A DNA stretch of 64,000 nucleotides from Sphingomonas sp. AOB5 (GTDB lineage Bacteria; Pseudomonadota; Alphaproteobacteria; Sphingomonadales; Sphingomonadaceae). The position numbers and the translations under genes are program-made. Below are positions 51,987-61,210 of the stretch, one piece after another (position 1 is the stretch's first letter; each line of letters starts with the position of its first letter). The stretch lies in assembly GCF_029433115.1 (NCBI RefSeq), contig NZ_JARNTV010000021.1, positions 1 to 64,000 of the forward strand. The letters are read 5' to 3'. A model generated the notes under the pieces. That model was given only the letters and a program-made list of their open reading frames with translations. It was not told the origin of the DNA and made no database searches.

Positions 51987-52186
51987 ACCGTCGTCGGGCT
52001 CCGCAGCTGGAACATAACAAGATGAGTCGGAAAGAGCGCGGCGTCTGGATCGAATGGCTCAAATCCGCCAATCACATCAGAATATGGCACTAAGTGCATT
52101 AGCACATCTAATTCATAAGCCTACGCTAACCGCGCCATGGCGGGCACAGCGATATCAGCTAAGCGATTGAAATATAACGTATGAAC

Positions 52187-52210
52187 TGGCGGAGAGGGTG
52201 GGATTCGAAC
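52187..52210 (-). other. Attachment site: 3' end of a tRNA-Ser gene
   Basis: On the minus strand these 24 nt read as a T-loop (GTTCGAATCCC) followed by the acceptor-stem 3' strand ACCCTCTCCGCCA. From memory this matches the 3' end of alphaproteobacterial tRNA-Ser (GGA) genes, including the encoded CCA. The rest of the tRNA is absent. An integrase gene lies 180 nt away. This is the duplicated att core left by insertion into tRNA-Ser. Because the fragment's 3' end points left, the intact tRNA and the inserted element should lie to the right. Confidence 0.8.
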
Positions 52211-52219
52211 TAGCCGTTT

Positions 52220-52245
52220 CATAAGGCTTCAAAAGACGCCTTATG
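52220..52245. repeat. Inverted repeat beside the att site
   Basis: CATAAGGC (52220-52227) and GCCTTATG (52238-52245) are perfect arms 10 nt from the tRNA fragment, inside the presumed element. They could bind integrase or an excisionase. Confidence 0.4.
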
Positions 52246-52332
52246 ACTCCATATTTTACATCCATTTCAGTGCCTTATCTCGTTGCACATCCGAGGGCAT
52301 GCCGGTAGATTTTACTGCATCCGGCGCAGAAA

Positions 52333-52368
52333 ATGGGACCGAAAGTGGGACCCGAAATGGGACCGGGA
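52333..52368. repeat. Three 12-bp tandem repeats before the integrase gene
   Basis: ATGGGACCGAAA, GTGGGACCCGAA and ATGGGACCGGGA follow each other with exactly 12-nt period between att and the integrase ATG. They keep an open frame (M/V-G-P-x repeats) but more probably are integrase arm-binding sites. Confidence 0.5.
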
Positions 52369-52389
52369 CAGTTCGGCGGAGACATCGGG

Positions 52390-53589
52390 ATGGCGGCTCG
52401 CACCCTCAATAAGCTGACGGCGATTCAAGCTGGGAGGCTCTCGACTCCTGGCCGGCATTCCGATGGCGGAGGCCTGTACCTCTTTATTGATGACGCTAGT
52501 CGGCGCCGGTGGATCTTCATGTACACCCGCCACGGCAGGCGGTCCGAACTTGGTCTCGGCAGTGGCCGTGACATGAATCTGGCCGCCGCACGGACAGAGG
52601 CAGCGGCCCTTCGTGCCATTTTGGCAGCTGGTGGTGACCCAAAGGCCGAGCGCGACAAGCTGAAGGGCGTTCCCAGCTTCGGTGACTTTTCGGACGCCTA
52701 TGTTGAAGCGATGGCGCCGTCGTGGAGAAATCCGAAGCACGCTGCCCAGTGGAAGATGACGCTCACGGTCTACGCGCAGCCGCTTCGACACCGGCCCGTC
52801 GATGAGATTACGACGAGCGAGATATTGAAGGTTCTGGAGCCACTCTGGAAGCGCACACCTGAGACGGCCGAGCGTCTGCGCGGTCGTATCGAGAACGTCC
52901 TCAATGCTGCCAAGGCAAAAGGCTATCGGTCGGGCGAGAACCCGGCGCTGTGGCGCGGCCATCTCGACCAGCTCCTCCCGAAGCGTCAGCGGCTCTCGCG
53001 AGGGCATCACGCCGCACTCCCCTATGACGCAATGCCTGCTTTTATGGAGGATTTGCGAACGCGAAGCGCCAATGCCGCTCGAGCGCTGGAATTCACAATC
53101 CTGACCGCTGCTCGGTCGGGCGAGGTGCTTGGGGCACAGTGGAGCGAGTTTGATCTAACCCGCAAGGTCTGGACGGTCCCGGCCGAGCGGATGAAAGCCG
53201 GTCGGGAGCATCGCGTGCCACTATCCAACCGCGCTTTGCAGATCATCTCAGAGACTCCGGAGGCAGACCGCAAGGGATTCGTGTTTGCTGGACCGAAGCC
53301 CGAGGCCGCTCTTTCATCAATGGCGATGGCAATGCTTCTTAGGCGTATGAAGTCTGACGTGACGGTTCATGGGTTCCGCTCCACGTTTCGCGACTGGGCA
53401 TCAGAGGCGACAGGCTTTCAGCATGAAGTGTGCGAGATGGCGCTTGCTCACACCATCTCCAACAAGGCCGAAGCGGCATACAGGCGCGGCGACCTTTTCG
53501 ATAAGCGCCGAAAACTCATGGATGCTTGGGCAAGCTATTCGAGCAGCGGTACAAGTGCCCAAATTGTCCCAATCCGACAGTCCGCTTAG
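52390..53589 (+). CDS. Tyrosine site-specific integrase (P4/tRNA-island type)
   Basis: The 399-residue recombinase has the N-terminal arm-binding domain of P4-like integrases (LNKLTAIQAGRLSTPGRHSD, GGGLYLFI), a core-binding domain and a catalytic domain. The catalytic domain shows TAARSGEVLGAQWSEFDL (first Arg), VHGFRSTFRDWASEA (HxxR) and MALAHTISNKAEAAYRRGDL, with the nucleophilic tyrosine in AAYRR. The ATG at 52390 is preceded by GGAG at 8 nt. An upstream ATG at 52333 would translate the 12-bp repeats and is less likely. It is placed next to the tRNA-Ser att fragment and probably moved the island to the right. Confidence 0.94.
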   Translation: MAARTLNKLTAIQAGRLSTPGRHSDGGGLYLFIDDASRRRWIFMYTRHGRRSELGLGSGRDMNLAAARTEAAALRAILAAGGDPKAERDKLKGVPSFGDFSDAYVEAMAPSWRNPKHAAQWKMTLTVYAQPLRHRPVDEITTSEILKVLEPLWKRTPETAERLRGRIENVLNAAKAKGYRSGENPALWRGHLDQLLPKRQRLSRGHHAALPYDAMPAFMEDLRTRSANAARALEFTILTAARSGEVLGAQWSEFDLTRKVWTVPAERMKAGREHRVPLSNRALQIISETPEADRKGFVFAGPKPEAALSSMAMAMLLRRMKSDVTVHGFRSTFRDWASEATGFQHEVCEMALAHTISNKAEAAYRRGDLFDKRRKLMDAWASYSSSGTSAQIVPIRQSA

Positions 53590-53687
53590 CGCCCCAATCT
53601 CTGCCGTTCCGGTCGGGGATAGATGATCCGAGACCGGCCATTCGTTCAGCACACGAAGATTTACCTCATTAGGTCAACCGCCGGCGC

Positions 53688-53701
53688 ATCTGACGTCAGA
53701 T
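53688..53701. repeat. Palindrome ATCTGACGTCAGAT between convergent genes
   Basis: This perfect 14-bp palindrome lies 8 nt beyond the fixJ-like stop, in the 119-nt gap with the integrase gene. Its role is unknown. Confidence 0.35.
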
Positions 53702-53708
53702 CAACGTC

Positions 53709-54380
53709 TTAGATGAACTGCTCGTCCCCGCCGTCGTCCTGAATCCCATCCTTAGTCTGACCGAATTCCGACGCGTCGAGACCGGCGGCGAGCGCGAACT
53801 TCACGACCTCTGCGGTTCCCCGCAACTGCAGGCGAACAAGCAATTGCGCGCGATAGGCTTCGATCGTGCGGATGCTGAGGCCAAGCTCATAGGCGATGAT
53901 CTTGTTGGGATGCCCGCATAGGATACCAGCGAGCACCTGCCGTTGCCGCCATGAAAGGCGCTTGAGCACGGCTTGCGCCTCGGGATCGACTGTCCGCGCT
54001 TCGCGCTTTCCCAGCCGGGTCGCTGCCGCCTTCTCGATCATCTCGAACAGCCGTTCGGGCGCGTAAGGCTTTTCCAGGAAATCCGACGCGCCGAGCCGCA
54101 TAGCCTCTACCGCGAGCGGAATGTCGCCATGGCCGGTGATCACCACGACCGGGGGCATGTTTCCCCGCGCTTCCATGATGCGCAGCACTCCTAGCCCGTC
54201 GGTACCCGGCATGCGAATATCGAGCAGCATGCAGCTGATATCGTTCGGAAGCGATGCCGCCAAGAAACTGTCGCCACTATCGTAGGCTTGCGTCGAATAG
54301 TCGGCACGATGCAGCAATCTAGCCGTCGACTCGCGAACGGCCTGATCATCATCGACTATAAAGATGCATCCTCTCGGCAT
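53709..54380 (-). CDS. fixJ: FixJ-type response regulator
   Basis: This 223-residue regulator has an N-terminal receiver (IFIVDDDQAVRESTARLLH; phosphoryl Asp D54 in MLLDIRMPGTDG; VVVITGHGDIPLAVEAM; lysine in FLEKPYAP). Its C-terminal LuxR-type helix-turn-helix is LSWRQRQVLAGILCGHPNKI, then IAYELGLSIRTIEAYRAQLL. The arrangement downstream (92 nt) of a heme-PAS kinase gene on the same strand makes it the cognate regulator. An unusual acidic tail (EFGQTKDGIQDDGGDEQFI) extends past the HTH domain. No FixK-type box was recognised in the window, so its targets are not evident. Confidence 0.9.
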   Translation of the reverse strand: MPRGCIFIVDDDQAVRESTARLLHRADYSTQAYDSGDSFLAASLPNDISCMLLDIRMPGTDGLGVLRIMEARGNMPPVVVITGHGDIPLAVEAMRLGASDFLEKPYAPERLFEMIEKAAATRLGKREARTVDPEAQAVLKRLSWRQRQVLAGILCGHPNKIIAYELGLSIRTIEAYRAQLLVRLQLRGTAEVVKFALAAGLDASEFGQTKDGIQDDGGDEQFI

Positions 54381-54472
54381 ACCCGCCTTCTCGGCGAACT
54401 CTACGCTTCAAGCGACTAAGTATCAACACGGATACGTAACAAGTTGGAAGGGCGATTGCATACCAACTTAAG

Positions 54473-56044
54473 TTAAACTCTATATTGGGGCAATGTTAGG
54501 CGGAACGCCGCGCCGGCGCCGCCGGGTGCCTCGAGCGCGATCGATCCATCATGCGCTTCAATCAGACGGCGGCAGACCGAAAGCCCCATTCCCATGCCTT
54601 TGGCCTTGGAGGTGAAGAAGGGTTCAAAGACGGTTGATCGGAGTTCTTCCGGAATGCCGGGGCCAGTGTCCGCGATCCGGATTTCGACGGCACTGCTTTT
54701 CTCGATCACCTTAGTCGCGATGCTAATGCGGCGCTCCTGCCCGGGCGGGAGTGTAACGAGCGCGTCCATCGCGTTACGGATAAGGTTCACGATCACTTGC
54801 TGAATCTGTACGGTATCGACGCGAGCCTGGACGCCATCGGCGCCCGTCAGCCGTTCGACCTGAATGCCGTTGGCCGCAGCATCGATCAGCGCCAGCCCGC
54901 TCGCGGCATCGACCAGGGTGTCGATTGCTTCGATGCGCCGCTCCCCCGTGCTCTTGCCGACGAACTCGCGAAGCCGGCGGACGATCTCTCCGGCACGCAA
55001 CGCTTGCACCGAAGCGGCGACCATCACTTCCTGTGCCTCTTCGAATGCGCCTTGGGAGAGGCCCTCGTTGCCCGCATAAAGCCCGGCGTTCAAGTTGTTG
55101 ACGATCGCGGTCAACGGCTGATTGATCTCGTGCGCGATGGCGGCGGCCATCTCGCCCATTTCGTTGACGCGGGCGAGATGCGCGTATTCGTTCTGGAGCG
55201 AGCGTAGCCTTTCTTCGCTGGTCCGCAATGCCGCTTCGGCTTCGCGGCGCGGGGTAATGTCGCGCATGATGCCGGTGAAGAAGGTCTGGCCGGCGCGCTC
55301 CCATTCGGCGACCGAGAGATCGATCGAGAGCGGGGTCCCGTCCTTGCGCATCCCCTCCACTTCGCGGCCGATCCCGATGATCGCGCGCTCGTGGGTGGTG
55401 CGGTAGCGATTGAGATAGGCGTCATGCTCTCGGGCGATCCGCTTGGGCATCAGCGTGCGGACGTTATTGCCGATCAGTTCGGCGGGGGCGTAGCCGAAGA
55501 TGCGCTGCGCCGCCGGGTTGATCGACTGGATCGTACCGCGTGAGTCGATTACTGCGATCGCCTCCACAGCGCTGTCGAAGATCGCGCGATAGCGGGCCTC
55601 GCTATCGACAAGGCTTGCTTCGACATGCTTACGGTCGCTGATATCCTGGATCACGACTACGAAGAAATCCGGCGCGCCGTCCTTGTCGCGGATCAGCGTG
55701 ACGGTCAGGTGCACCCATACGCTGCCGCCATCCTTGCGGATATAGCGCTTGTCCATCGAGTAACGCTCAGCCTCACCACACAGCAGCCGCTCGACCTGGG
55801 CTAGGTCGTGCGGCAGATCCTCGGGATGCGTGATGTGCTGGAAACTTCCGCCCAGCAGCTCATCCTTGCTGTAGCCGATGATTGCGCTGCACTGGTCGTT
55901 GACGCGGAGCCAGCGGCCGTCGAGCGCGACATGCGCCATGCCCACTGCGGCCTGCTCGAACGAGGCCTCAAGCCTGAGGTCCACCGTCGAACTCGGGTCG
56001 CCCGCCTTGCTCCCCGACAGTGCGGCAAGGGCCTGTCTCAGCAT
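54473..56044 (-). CDS. fixL: FixL-type oxygen-sensing histidine kinase with two PAS domains
   Basis: The 523-residue soluble kinase has PAS-A (about 25-140), PAS-B (about 150-265), a HisKA/HATPase core and no membrane segment. PAS-B carries the FixL heme signature: proximal H207 in REHDAYLNRYRTT, with R213 and R227 (IIGIGREVEG) at the +6 and +20 spacing of the FixL oxygen-switch arginines. The phosphoacceptor is H305 in AAIAHEINQPLTAIVNN; ATP-binding N and G boxes are NLIRNAMDALV, IADTGPGIPEEL and GMGMGLSVCRRLIEAHDG. In rhizobia, loss of oxygen from heme activates FixL and FixJ. The same chemistry is inferred here; the target genes are unknown. Confidence 0.93.
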   Translation of the reverse strand: MLRQALAALSGSKAGDPSSTVDLRLEASFEQAAVGMAHVALDGRWLRVNDQCSAIIGYSKDELLGGSFQHITHPEDLPHDLAQVERLLCGEAERYSMDKRYIRKDGGSVWVHLTVTLIRDKDGAPDFFVVVIQDISDRKHVEASLVDSEARYRAIFDSAVEAIAVIDSRGTIQSINPAAQRIFGYAPAELIGNNVRTLMPKRIAREHDAYLNRYRTTHERAIIGIGREVEGMRKDGTPLSIDLSVAEWERAGQTFFTGIMRDITPRREAEAALRTSEERLRSLQNEYAHLARVNEMGEMAAAIAHEINQPLTAIVNNLNAGLYAGNEGLSQGAFEEAQEVMVAASVQALRAGEIVRRLREFVGKSTGERRIEAIDTLVDAASGLALIDAAANGIQVERLTGADGVQARVDTVQIQQVIVNLIRNAMDALVTLPPGQERRISIATKVIEKSSAVEIRIADTGPGIPEELRSTVFEPFFTSKAKGMGMGLSVCRRLIEAHDGSIALEAPGGAGAAFRLTLPQYRV

Positions 56045-56408
56045 CGCGCCGCTCCCCGCCCGGCCTGTATCGCCGCTACAAGCTGGATTGACTCTCTGCG
56101 GGATGCCGGCACGCTTTGCTCCTTTGTCCGGGTGTAGATGCGCGTCGTGCGCCTGCGAGCCAATGCGGTATTGCTACTGTATCGCAATCGCCGCGCAGTC
56201 GCATCGTATAAATACGGCTATGCTCAGGCCAGATCGCGGTCTGCGTCGTAGTAATGCTGTACGGTGAGGACGGCGGACTTGGTGTTACTGCCATATCGAC
56301 GGCCGCACCGACCTGGCTCATTACCTAAGTCACAGTCCGCTCAGTACTTTAGCAGACCGCCATCCAGCGTAGCTTGGAAATGACGCCGTTGTAAAAGGGG
56401 AGGTCCGA
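56045..56408. other. 364-nt divergent regulatory region
   Basis: This gap separates the fixL-like gene from the second response regulator gene and must hold both promoters. It is AT-richer around 56190-56230. I could not pick a FixK/anaerobox (TTGAT-N4-ATCAA) or a clear -35/-10 pair. Confidence 0.4.
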
Positions 56409-57026
56409 ATGCTGCATAATCTCTATATCGTGGACGATGACGAGGCTGTCCGTGCTTCGCTCTGCCGTCTGGTTTCGCGTCAGCCCGACTATGTCGTGCG
56501 TAGTTTCCCGTCCGGCGAGGCTTTTCTCAAGCAATTCGACGAACTGGAGCCTGGAGTCGTTCTGCTCGATTTCCATATGAAGGGGGCAAACGGCATCACC
56601 GTGCTGAACGCCATCCGCGCCATATCGCAGCGTTTCGTCGTAATGATGCTGACTGCACACGGCGCGGTCCACCGCTCGGTCGACGCGATGAAGGCGGGCG
56701 CGTTCGACTTCATCGAAAAGCCCTATGATTCAGCCGCGCTGATGATGTGCCTCGACTTGGCTTTCGCCGAACTCGACAAGCTTTCCACCGAAGTGGGTGG
56801 CCGCGATGCCGCCGTCGCCCGCCTTGCGCTCCTGACTCCGCGCGAGACCGAGGTAATTGCTGGCCTTGCGGCGGGCTATTCGAACAAGCAGATCGCGTGG
56901 ACCCTCCAGATCAGCCCACGCACTGTCGAGGTGTACCGTGCGAACCTAATGGTGAAGCTCAATGTGGGATCGCTGGCGGAGGCGCTACAGCTTGTTTTTG
57001 TCGCGGAGCAGGCGATCGCGGCGTGA
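56409..57026 (+). CDS. Second FixJ-like response regulator
   Basis: This 205-residue protein has a receiver domain (LYIVDDDEAVRASLCRLVSR; phosphoryl Asp D54 in VVLLDFHMKGANG; MMLTAHGAVHRSVDAMKAGA; lysine in FIEKPYDS) and a LuxR-type helix-turn-helix (LLTPRETEVIAGLAAGYSNK, QIAWTLQISPRTVEVYRANL). It is divergent from the fixL-like gene by 364 nt and has no kinase of its own nearby. It could share the same sensor, compete with FixJ or control the groESL/Usg genes downstream; these are inferences from position. Confidence 0.9.
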   Translation: MLHNLYIVDDDEAVRASLCRLVSRQPDYVVRSFPSGEAFLKQFDELEPGVVLLDFHMKGANGITVLNAIRAISQRFVVMMLTAHGAVHRSVDAMKAGAFDFIEKPYDSAALMMCLDLAFAELDKLSTEVGGRDAAVARLALLTPRETEVIAGLAAGYSNKQIAWTLQISPRTVEVYRANLMVKLNVGSLAEALQLVFVAEQAIAA

Positions 57027-57265
57027 CTGTACACCGCGCTTCGAGCGGTCAAACTGTCTGTGCAAATCCAGTCGTCAACCCAGCACAATTTCAACGTCGA
57101 ATTGTCTGCTCTGCTACTGTTCTGCGTCGTAAGCAGTCTGTCGCCTTACGGCCCACTTTCAGCCGTTCCGCGTGCCGAACGCTCGATGGCGGCTTGTGGG
57201 CCGGAAGCTGACTGGCAACTTTTGGTACGAGCATGTGTCAAAGCGGACGTTGGCCTTACGACGTA

Positions 57266-57640
57266 TCAGCCGGCACGCCGGTGCGATGCGGCGTCCAATG
57301 CCGCTGCCACCCGATCGAGCATCGCGGCGTTGGTCGCGGCCTTAGGCAGTTCGCGACGCGCGAACCGCTGGAGCCGGTCGAGGTCGCGCTGCGGGACCAC
57401 CAGTTCGATCGGCAGCTTCGGCAGATCCATCGGCCTCGTGCCCTGCGCCGCCTTCCCGGATGCGAGAAAATGGTCGAGCAGACGCTTGCGGTCGGCGAAG
57501 GTCCAGCCAAGCGTTTCCAGTTCTGCTGGCGTCACCGCTAGCAGGGCCAGCGCGAACTCCATGATGTCGTCGAACGGCAGCACAATGCGCGCGGGGCGGC
57601 CGCCGCGCTCGCGCCAACGCCGGATCGGGCCGCGGCTCAC
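57266..57640 (-). CDS. Hypothetical protein coupled to usg
   Basis: This 124-residue protein starts at a GTG overlapping the Usg gene stop (GTGA). It is basic at the N-terminus (SRGPIRRWRERGGRPARIVL), then helical with two sub-regions (FDDIMEFALALLAVTPAELE, FADRKRLLDHFLASGKAAQG), and ends with the helical DRVAAALDAASHRRAG. I recognise no family. It is the last gene of a three-gene overlapping operon with usg and the upstream 79-residue gene. Confidence 0.65.
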   Translation of the reverse strand: MSRGPIRRWRERGGRPARIVLPFDDIMEFALALLAVTPAELETLGWTFADRKRLLDHFLASGKAAQGTRPMDLPKLPIELVVPQRDLDRLQRFARRELPKAATNAAMLDRVAAALDAASHRRAG

Positions 57641-57906
57641 TGGATCGAAATGACGCCGTCTACCGCGCGCCACTCGGCAGGCCGGATGAGTCTCTCGTGC
57701 GTGATCTGGATCGAGTGCAGCGCCCCTACAATCTCGCGCCGCCAATGGTCGAGGAAATCAAGCAGCACCGGGAAGTCGGGCGCCAGGTCGTATTCCTGCC
57801 AGACGAACAACTGTAGCAAGGACGGCGCGTCGGGGCGGTAATAGTGGATCTCTGCGAAGGTCAGCCCATACCCCTCCAGTTGCGCGATGAAGGCGCGATC
57901 GCTCAT
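57637..57906 (-). CDS. usg: Usg-family protein
   Basis: This 89-residue protein matches the alphaproteobacterial Usg family as I remember it: AQLEGYGLTFAEIHYYRPDA, then PSLLQLFVWQEYDLAPDFPV, LLDFLDHWRREIVGALHSIQ, and the ending HERLIRPAEWRAVDGVISI. Usg proteins are small and cytoplasmic; their biochemical role is not known. The ATG at 57906 overlaps the upstream stop (ATGA), and its own stop overlaps the downstream GTG. It sits with heat-shock and oxygen-response genes, consistent with a stress or micro-oxic role, though that is only context. Confidence 0.85.
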   Translation of the reverse strand: MSDRAFIAQLEGYGLTFAEIHYYRPDAPSLLQLFVWQEYDLAPDFPVLLDFLDHWRREIVGALHSIQITHERLIRPAEWRAVDGVISIQ

Positions 57907-58142
57907 TGTCGCGTCGCCTCGCTCGGCCATTGCTGACGGTCAAGCGAGCGCAATGCGGCAAGCACGTCGTCGACTGGAACGGCGCGCCGCGCACCCGGGC
58001 GCTTGCGCAAGGCGGGCTTGTCCGGGACCGCCGATCGGTCGGACGCCCACCGGGCGAGAATGGCGCGCTTGACCTCCGGCTCGAGACTCGGGTGGCGCGC
58101 AACGTCGAATGGGTGAAGAAAGCGGGAGACTGGCTGCGACAT
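57903..58142 (-). CDS. Small conserved stress-cluster protein
   Basis: This 79-residue protein has the pattern FLHPFDVARHPSLEPEVKRA, then ILARWASDRSAVPDKPALRK and VDDVLAALRSLDR, which I recall from small alphaproteobacterial proteins encoded near Hsp20 and Usg genes; no function is known. Two ATGs are possible. AGGAGG lies only 1 nt before the first (58148) but 7 nt before the second (58142), which decides for 58142. The gene is divergent from groES, so both may share heat-responsive regulation. Confidence 0.75.
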   Translation of the reverse strand: MSQPVSRFLHPFDVARHPSLEPEVKRAILARWASDRSAVPDKPALRKRPGARRAVPVDDVLAALRSLDRQQWPSEATRQ

Positions 58143-58266
58143 GGACATGCCTCCTTTCCTTGCTGTCGCTCCTTTCCATGGGGCCGTTGCCCATCGCCAA
58201 ATTTGGTCGGGCGTTCACCGCCGTCAAGAGGGTGGCACACCGTCCAAGCCGTTCAGATCGCGGCTT

Positions 58267-58293
58267 TTGGCACTGTGTGCCAACGAGTGCTAA
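58267..58293. promoter_or_regulatory. CIRCE-like HrcA operator upstream of groES
   Basis: TTGGCACTG-N9-GAGTGCTAA matches the CIRCE consensus (TTAGCACTC-N9-GAGTGCTAA): the right half is perfect and the left half 7 of 9. It lies 112 nt before the groES ATG, in the divergent gap with the 79-residue gene. HrcA repression of groESL is expected from knowledge of this element. Confidence 0.8.
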
Positions 58294-58310
58294 AAATTTG
58301 CGTTCCGCCC

Positions 58311-58339
58311 CTTGAAGCGAAAAATCGACTTTCCTAATT
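58311..58339 (+). promoter_or_regulatory. RpoH (sigma-32)-like promoter of groESL
   Basis: CTTGA (58311-58315) and CCTAATT (58333-58339), 17 nt apart, resemble alphaproteobacterial RpoH promoters (CTTGA-N17-CYTATNT) with one mismatch in the -10. It lies between the CIRCE element and groES, suggesting dual heat-shock control. Confidence 0.5.
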
Positions 58340-58405
58340 CCGCGTCGCCACCGCTGGCGAAGCGGTTGGCGCTAGACATCATGCTTATGCAACTGGAGGT
58401 TATGC

Positions 58406-58720
58406 ATGCATTTCCGCCCCTTGCACGACCGTGTGGTCGTCCGCCGCATCGAAGCCGAGGAGAAGACTTCGGGCGGCATCATCATCCCCGACACCGCCAA
58501 GGAAAAGCCGCAGGAAGGCGAAGTCGTCGCTGTCGGCCCGGGCGCGCGGGATGACAGCGGTTCGCTCGTCGAGCCGTCGGTGAAGACCGGCGACCGCATC
58601 CTGTTCGGCAAATGGTCGGGCACCGAGGTCAAGATCCAGGGCGAGGACCTGCTCATCATGAAGGAGAGCGACATCCTCGGCGTGATCGAGACCCAGGCCC
58701 AGCTCAAGCAGGCGGCCTGA
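58406..58720 (+). CDS. groES: Co-chaperonin GroES
   Basis: The 104-residue GroES caps the GroEL ring. It begins [20 protein letters not shown], with the mobile loop [40 protein letters not shown] and [16 protein letters not shown]. The tail, QAQLKQAA, is a few residues longer than usual. The ATG at 58406 has GGAGG at 6 nt. It is followed 57 nt later by groEL. The MHFRPL start and extended tail differ from typical housekeeping copies, which fits an accessory chaperonin set. Confidence 0.95.
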   Translation: MHFRPLHDRVVVRRIEAEEKTSGGIIIPDTAKEKPQEGEVVAVGPGARDDSGSLVEPSVKTGDRILFGKWSGTEVKIQGEDLLIMKESDILGVIETQAQLKQAA

Positions 58721-60397
<1,677 letters not shown>

Positions 60398-60402
60398 TCA
60401 AG

Positions 60403-60433
60403 CTGAGGAGCGCAGCGTCGCTGCGCTCCTCAG
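60403..60433 (+). terminator. groESL terminator hairpin
   Basis: A perfect 13-bp stem, CTGAGGAGCGCAG / CTGCGCTCCTCAG, around CGTCG begins 5 nt after the groEL stop. There is only a short T pair after it; the termination role is from position and stability. Confidence 0.7.
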
Positions 60434-60835
60434 TTCGCCGGCGGTCACCTTGAGGCCCACCGGAGGTAAGCAAATCCGCGAAGGGGTTTTGCAAAGTGCG
60501 TTGCCCATATCCCCTAATTGCGAAGGTCAGCTAACGGGTCGCGACCCATCAAGAGGCAACGACCGACTTTAGGGCGCTTAGGCGCCTGTCAAATCACAGC
60601 TAGAACACGGCCCAACCGCTCTTTGGCGAACGCTTTGAGCGAGCTTCTTGTAGCCATCGAGCGCAGCAGGCGTTTTCTTGACGACTGGACCGCCGTCCGC
60701 GAGAGTGAGGCGTCCGCAAGGGCCCGGTATCATTCGGCGGAAGACTCCTCGATTTGAAGCGCTCGGTCGACAACCTTCCGTTCCCGGTTGGTTCTTGCTA
60801 TCCTCGGGCTGTATTTGTTCCGCTGTGAGGTGCAC
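60434..60835. other. 402-nt gap between groEL and the helicase operon
   Basis: No credible gene is seen; a short open frame at 60518-60757 lacks a ribosome-binding site and coding character. A perfect 12-bp palindrome GGGTCGCGACCC lies at 60536-60547. The stretch before 60836 (CTTGCTATCC region) must carry the promoter of the small protein-helicase operon, but no clear -35/-10 pair was chosen. Confidence 0.4.
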
Positions 60836-61195
60836 ATGAATACGAGGCGCCAGGCCATTTATCTCGATGATTCCAGCGAGGCGCTGCTGCGCGTCGTCTG
60901 CGACCGCAACACCGATCTCGGGCTCGGCATCGAGACCGGAGTCGTGAGCCATCGCCGCAACGATATCCCGGTGTGGCGGCCTGCGAATCCCTTCGGGCTT
61001 GGTCTCGATCAAAGCTGGCGCGATGGGCGCTGGCGCAACCTGTACGAGGCAAAGGTAGCCGTAGCACCCCCGGAGCAGGACGGGATCTACGATCGTGGCC
61101 CCGTCGAAGTCGCCGGATTTCGTGCGAGGCTGCCGGTCGTGCGGTTCACCGAAACGCTGGCGCTCCGGCGCTTCCTTCGCCAGCAGCTGCGCTGA
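60836..61195 (+). CDS. Hypothetical protein upstream of the helicase
   Basis: This 119-residue product (MNTRRQAIYLDDSSEALLRV, then VCDRNTDLGLGIETGVVSHR) has a central WRPANPFGLGLDQSWRDGRW segment. Its C-terminal RGPVEVAGFRARLPVVRFTE ends in a basic helix. I recognise no family. The ATG at 60836 has GAGG at 5 nt. It lies 15 nt before the helicase gene on the same strand, so the two probably form a functional pair, as in many two-gene defence or DNA-processing units. Confidence 0.65.
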   Translation: MNTRRQAIYLDDSSEALLRVVCDRNTDLGLGIETGVVSHRRNDIPVWRPANPFGLGLDQSWRDGRWRNLYEAKVAVAPPEQDGIYDRGPVEVAGFRARLPVVRFTETLALRRFLRQQLR

Positions 61196-61210
61196 GCGGG
61201 AGAACCGGCG

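Noticed and set aside
38000..52186. CRISPR array or complete prophage
   Set aside because: No regularly spaced repeats of 20-40 nt were found, and portal, capsid, terminase, tail and lysis genes are missing, so only a phage-derived remnant is claimed.
60518..60757. 79-codon open frame after groEL
   Set aside because: Starts at TTG without a ribosome-binding site and is arginine- and serine-rich; no sign of coding selection.
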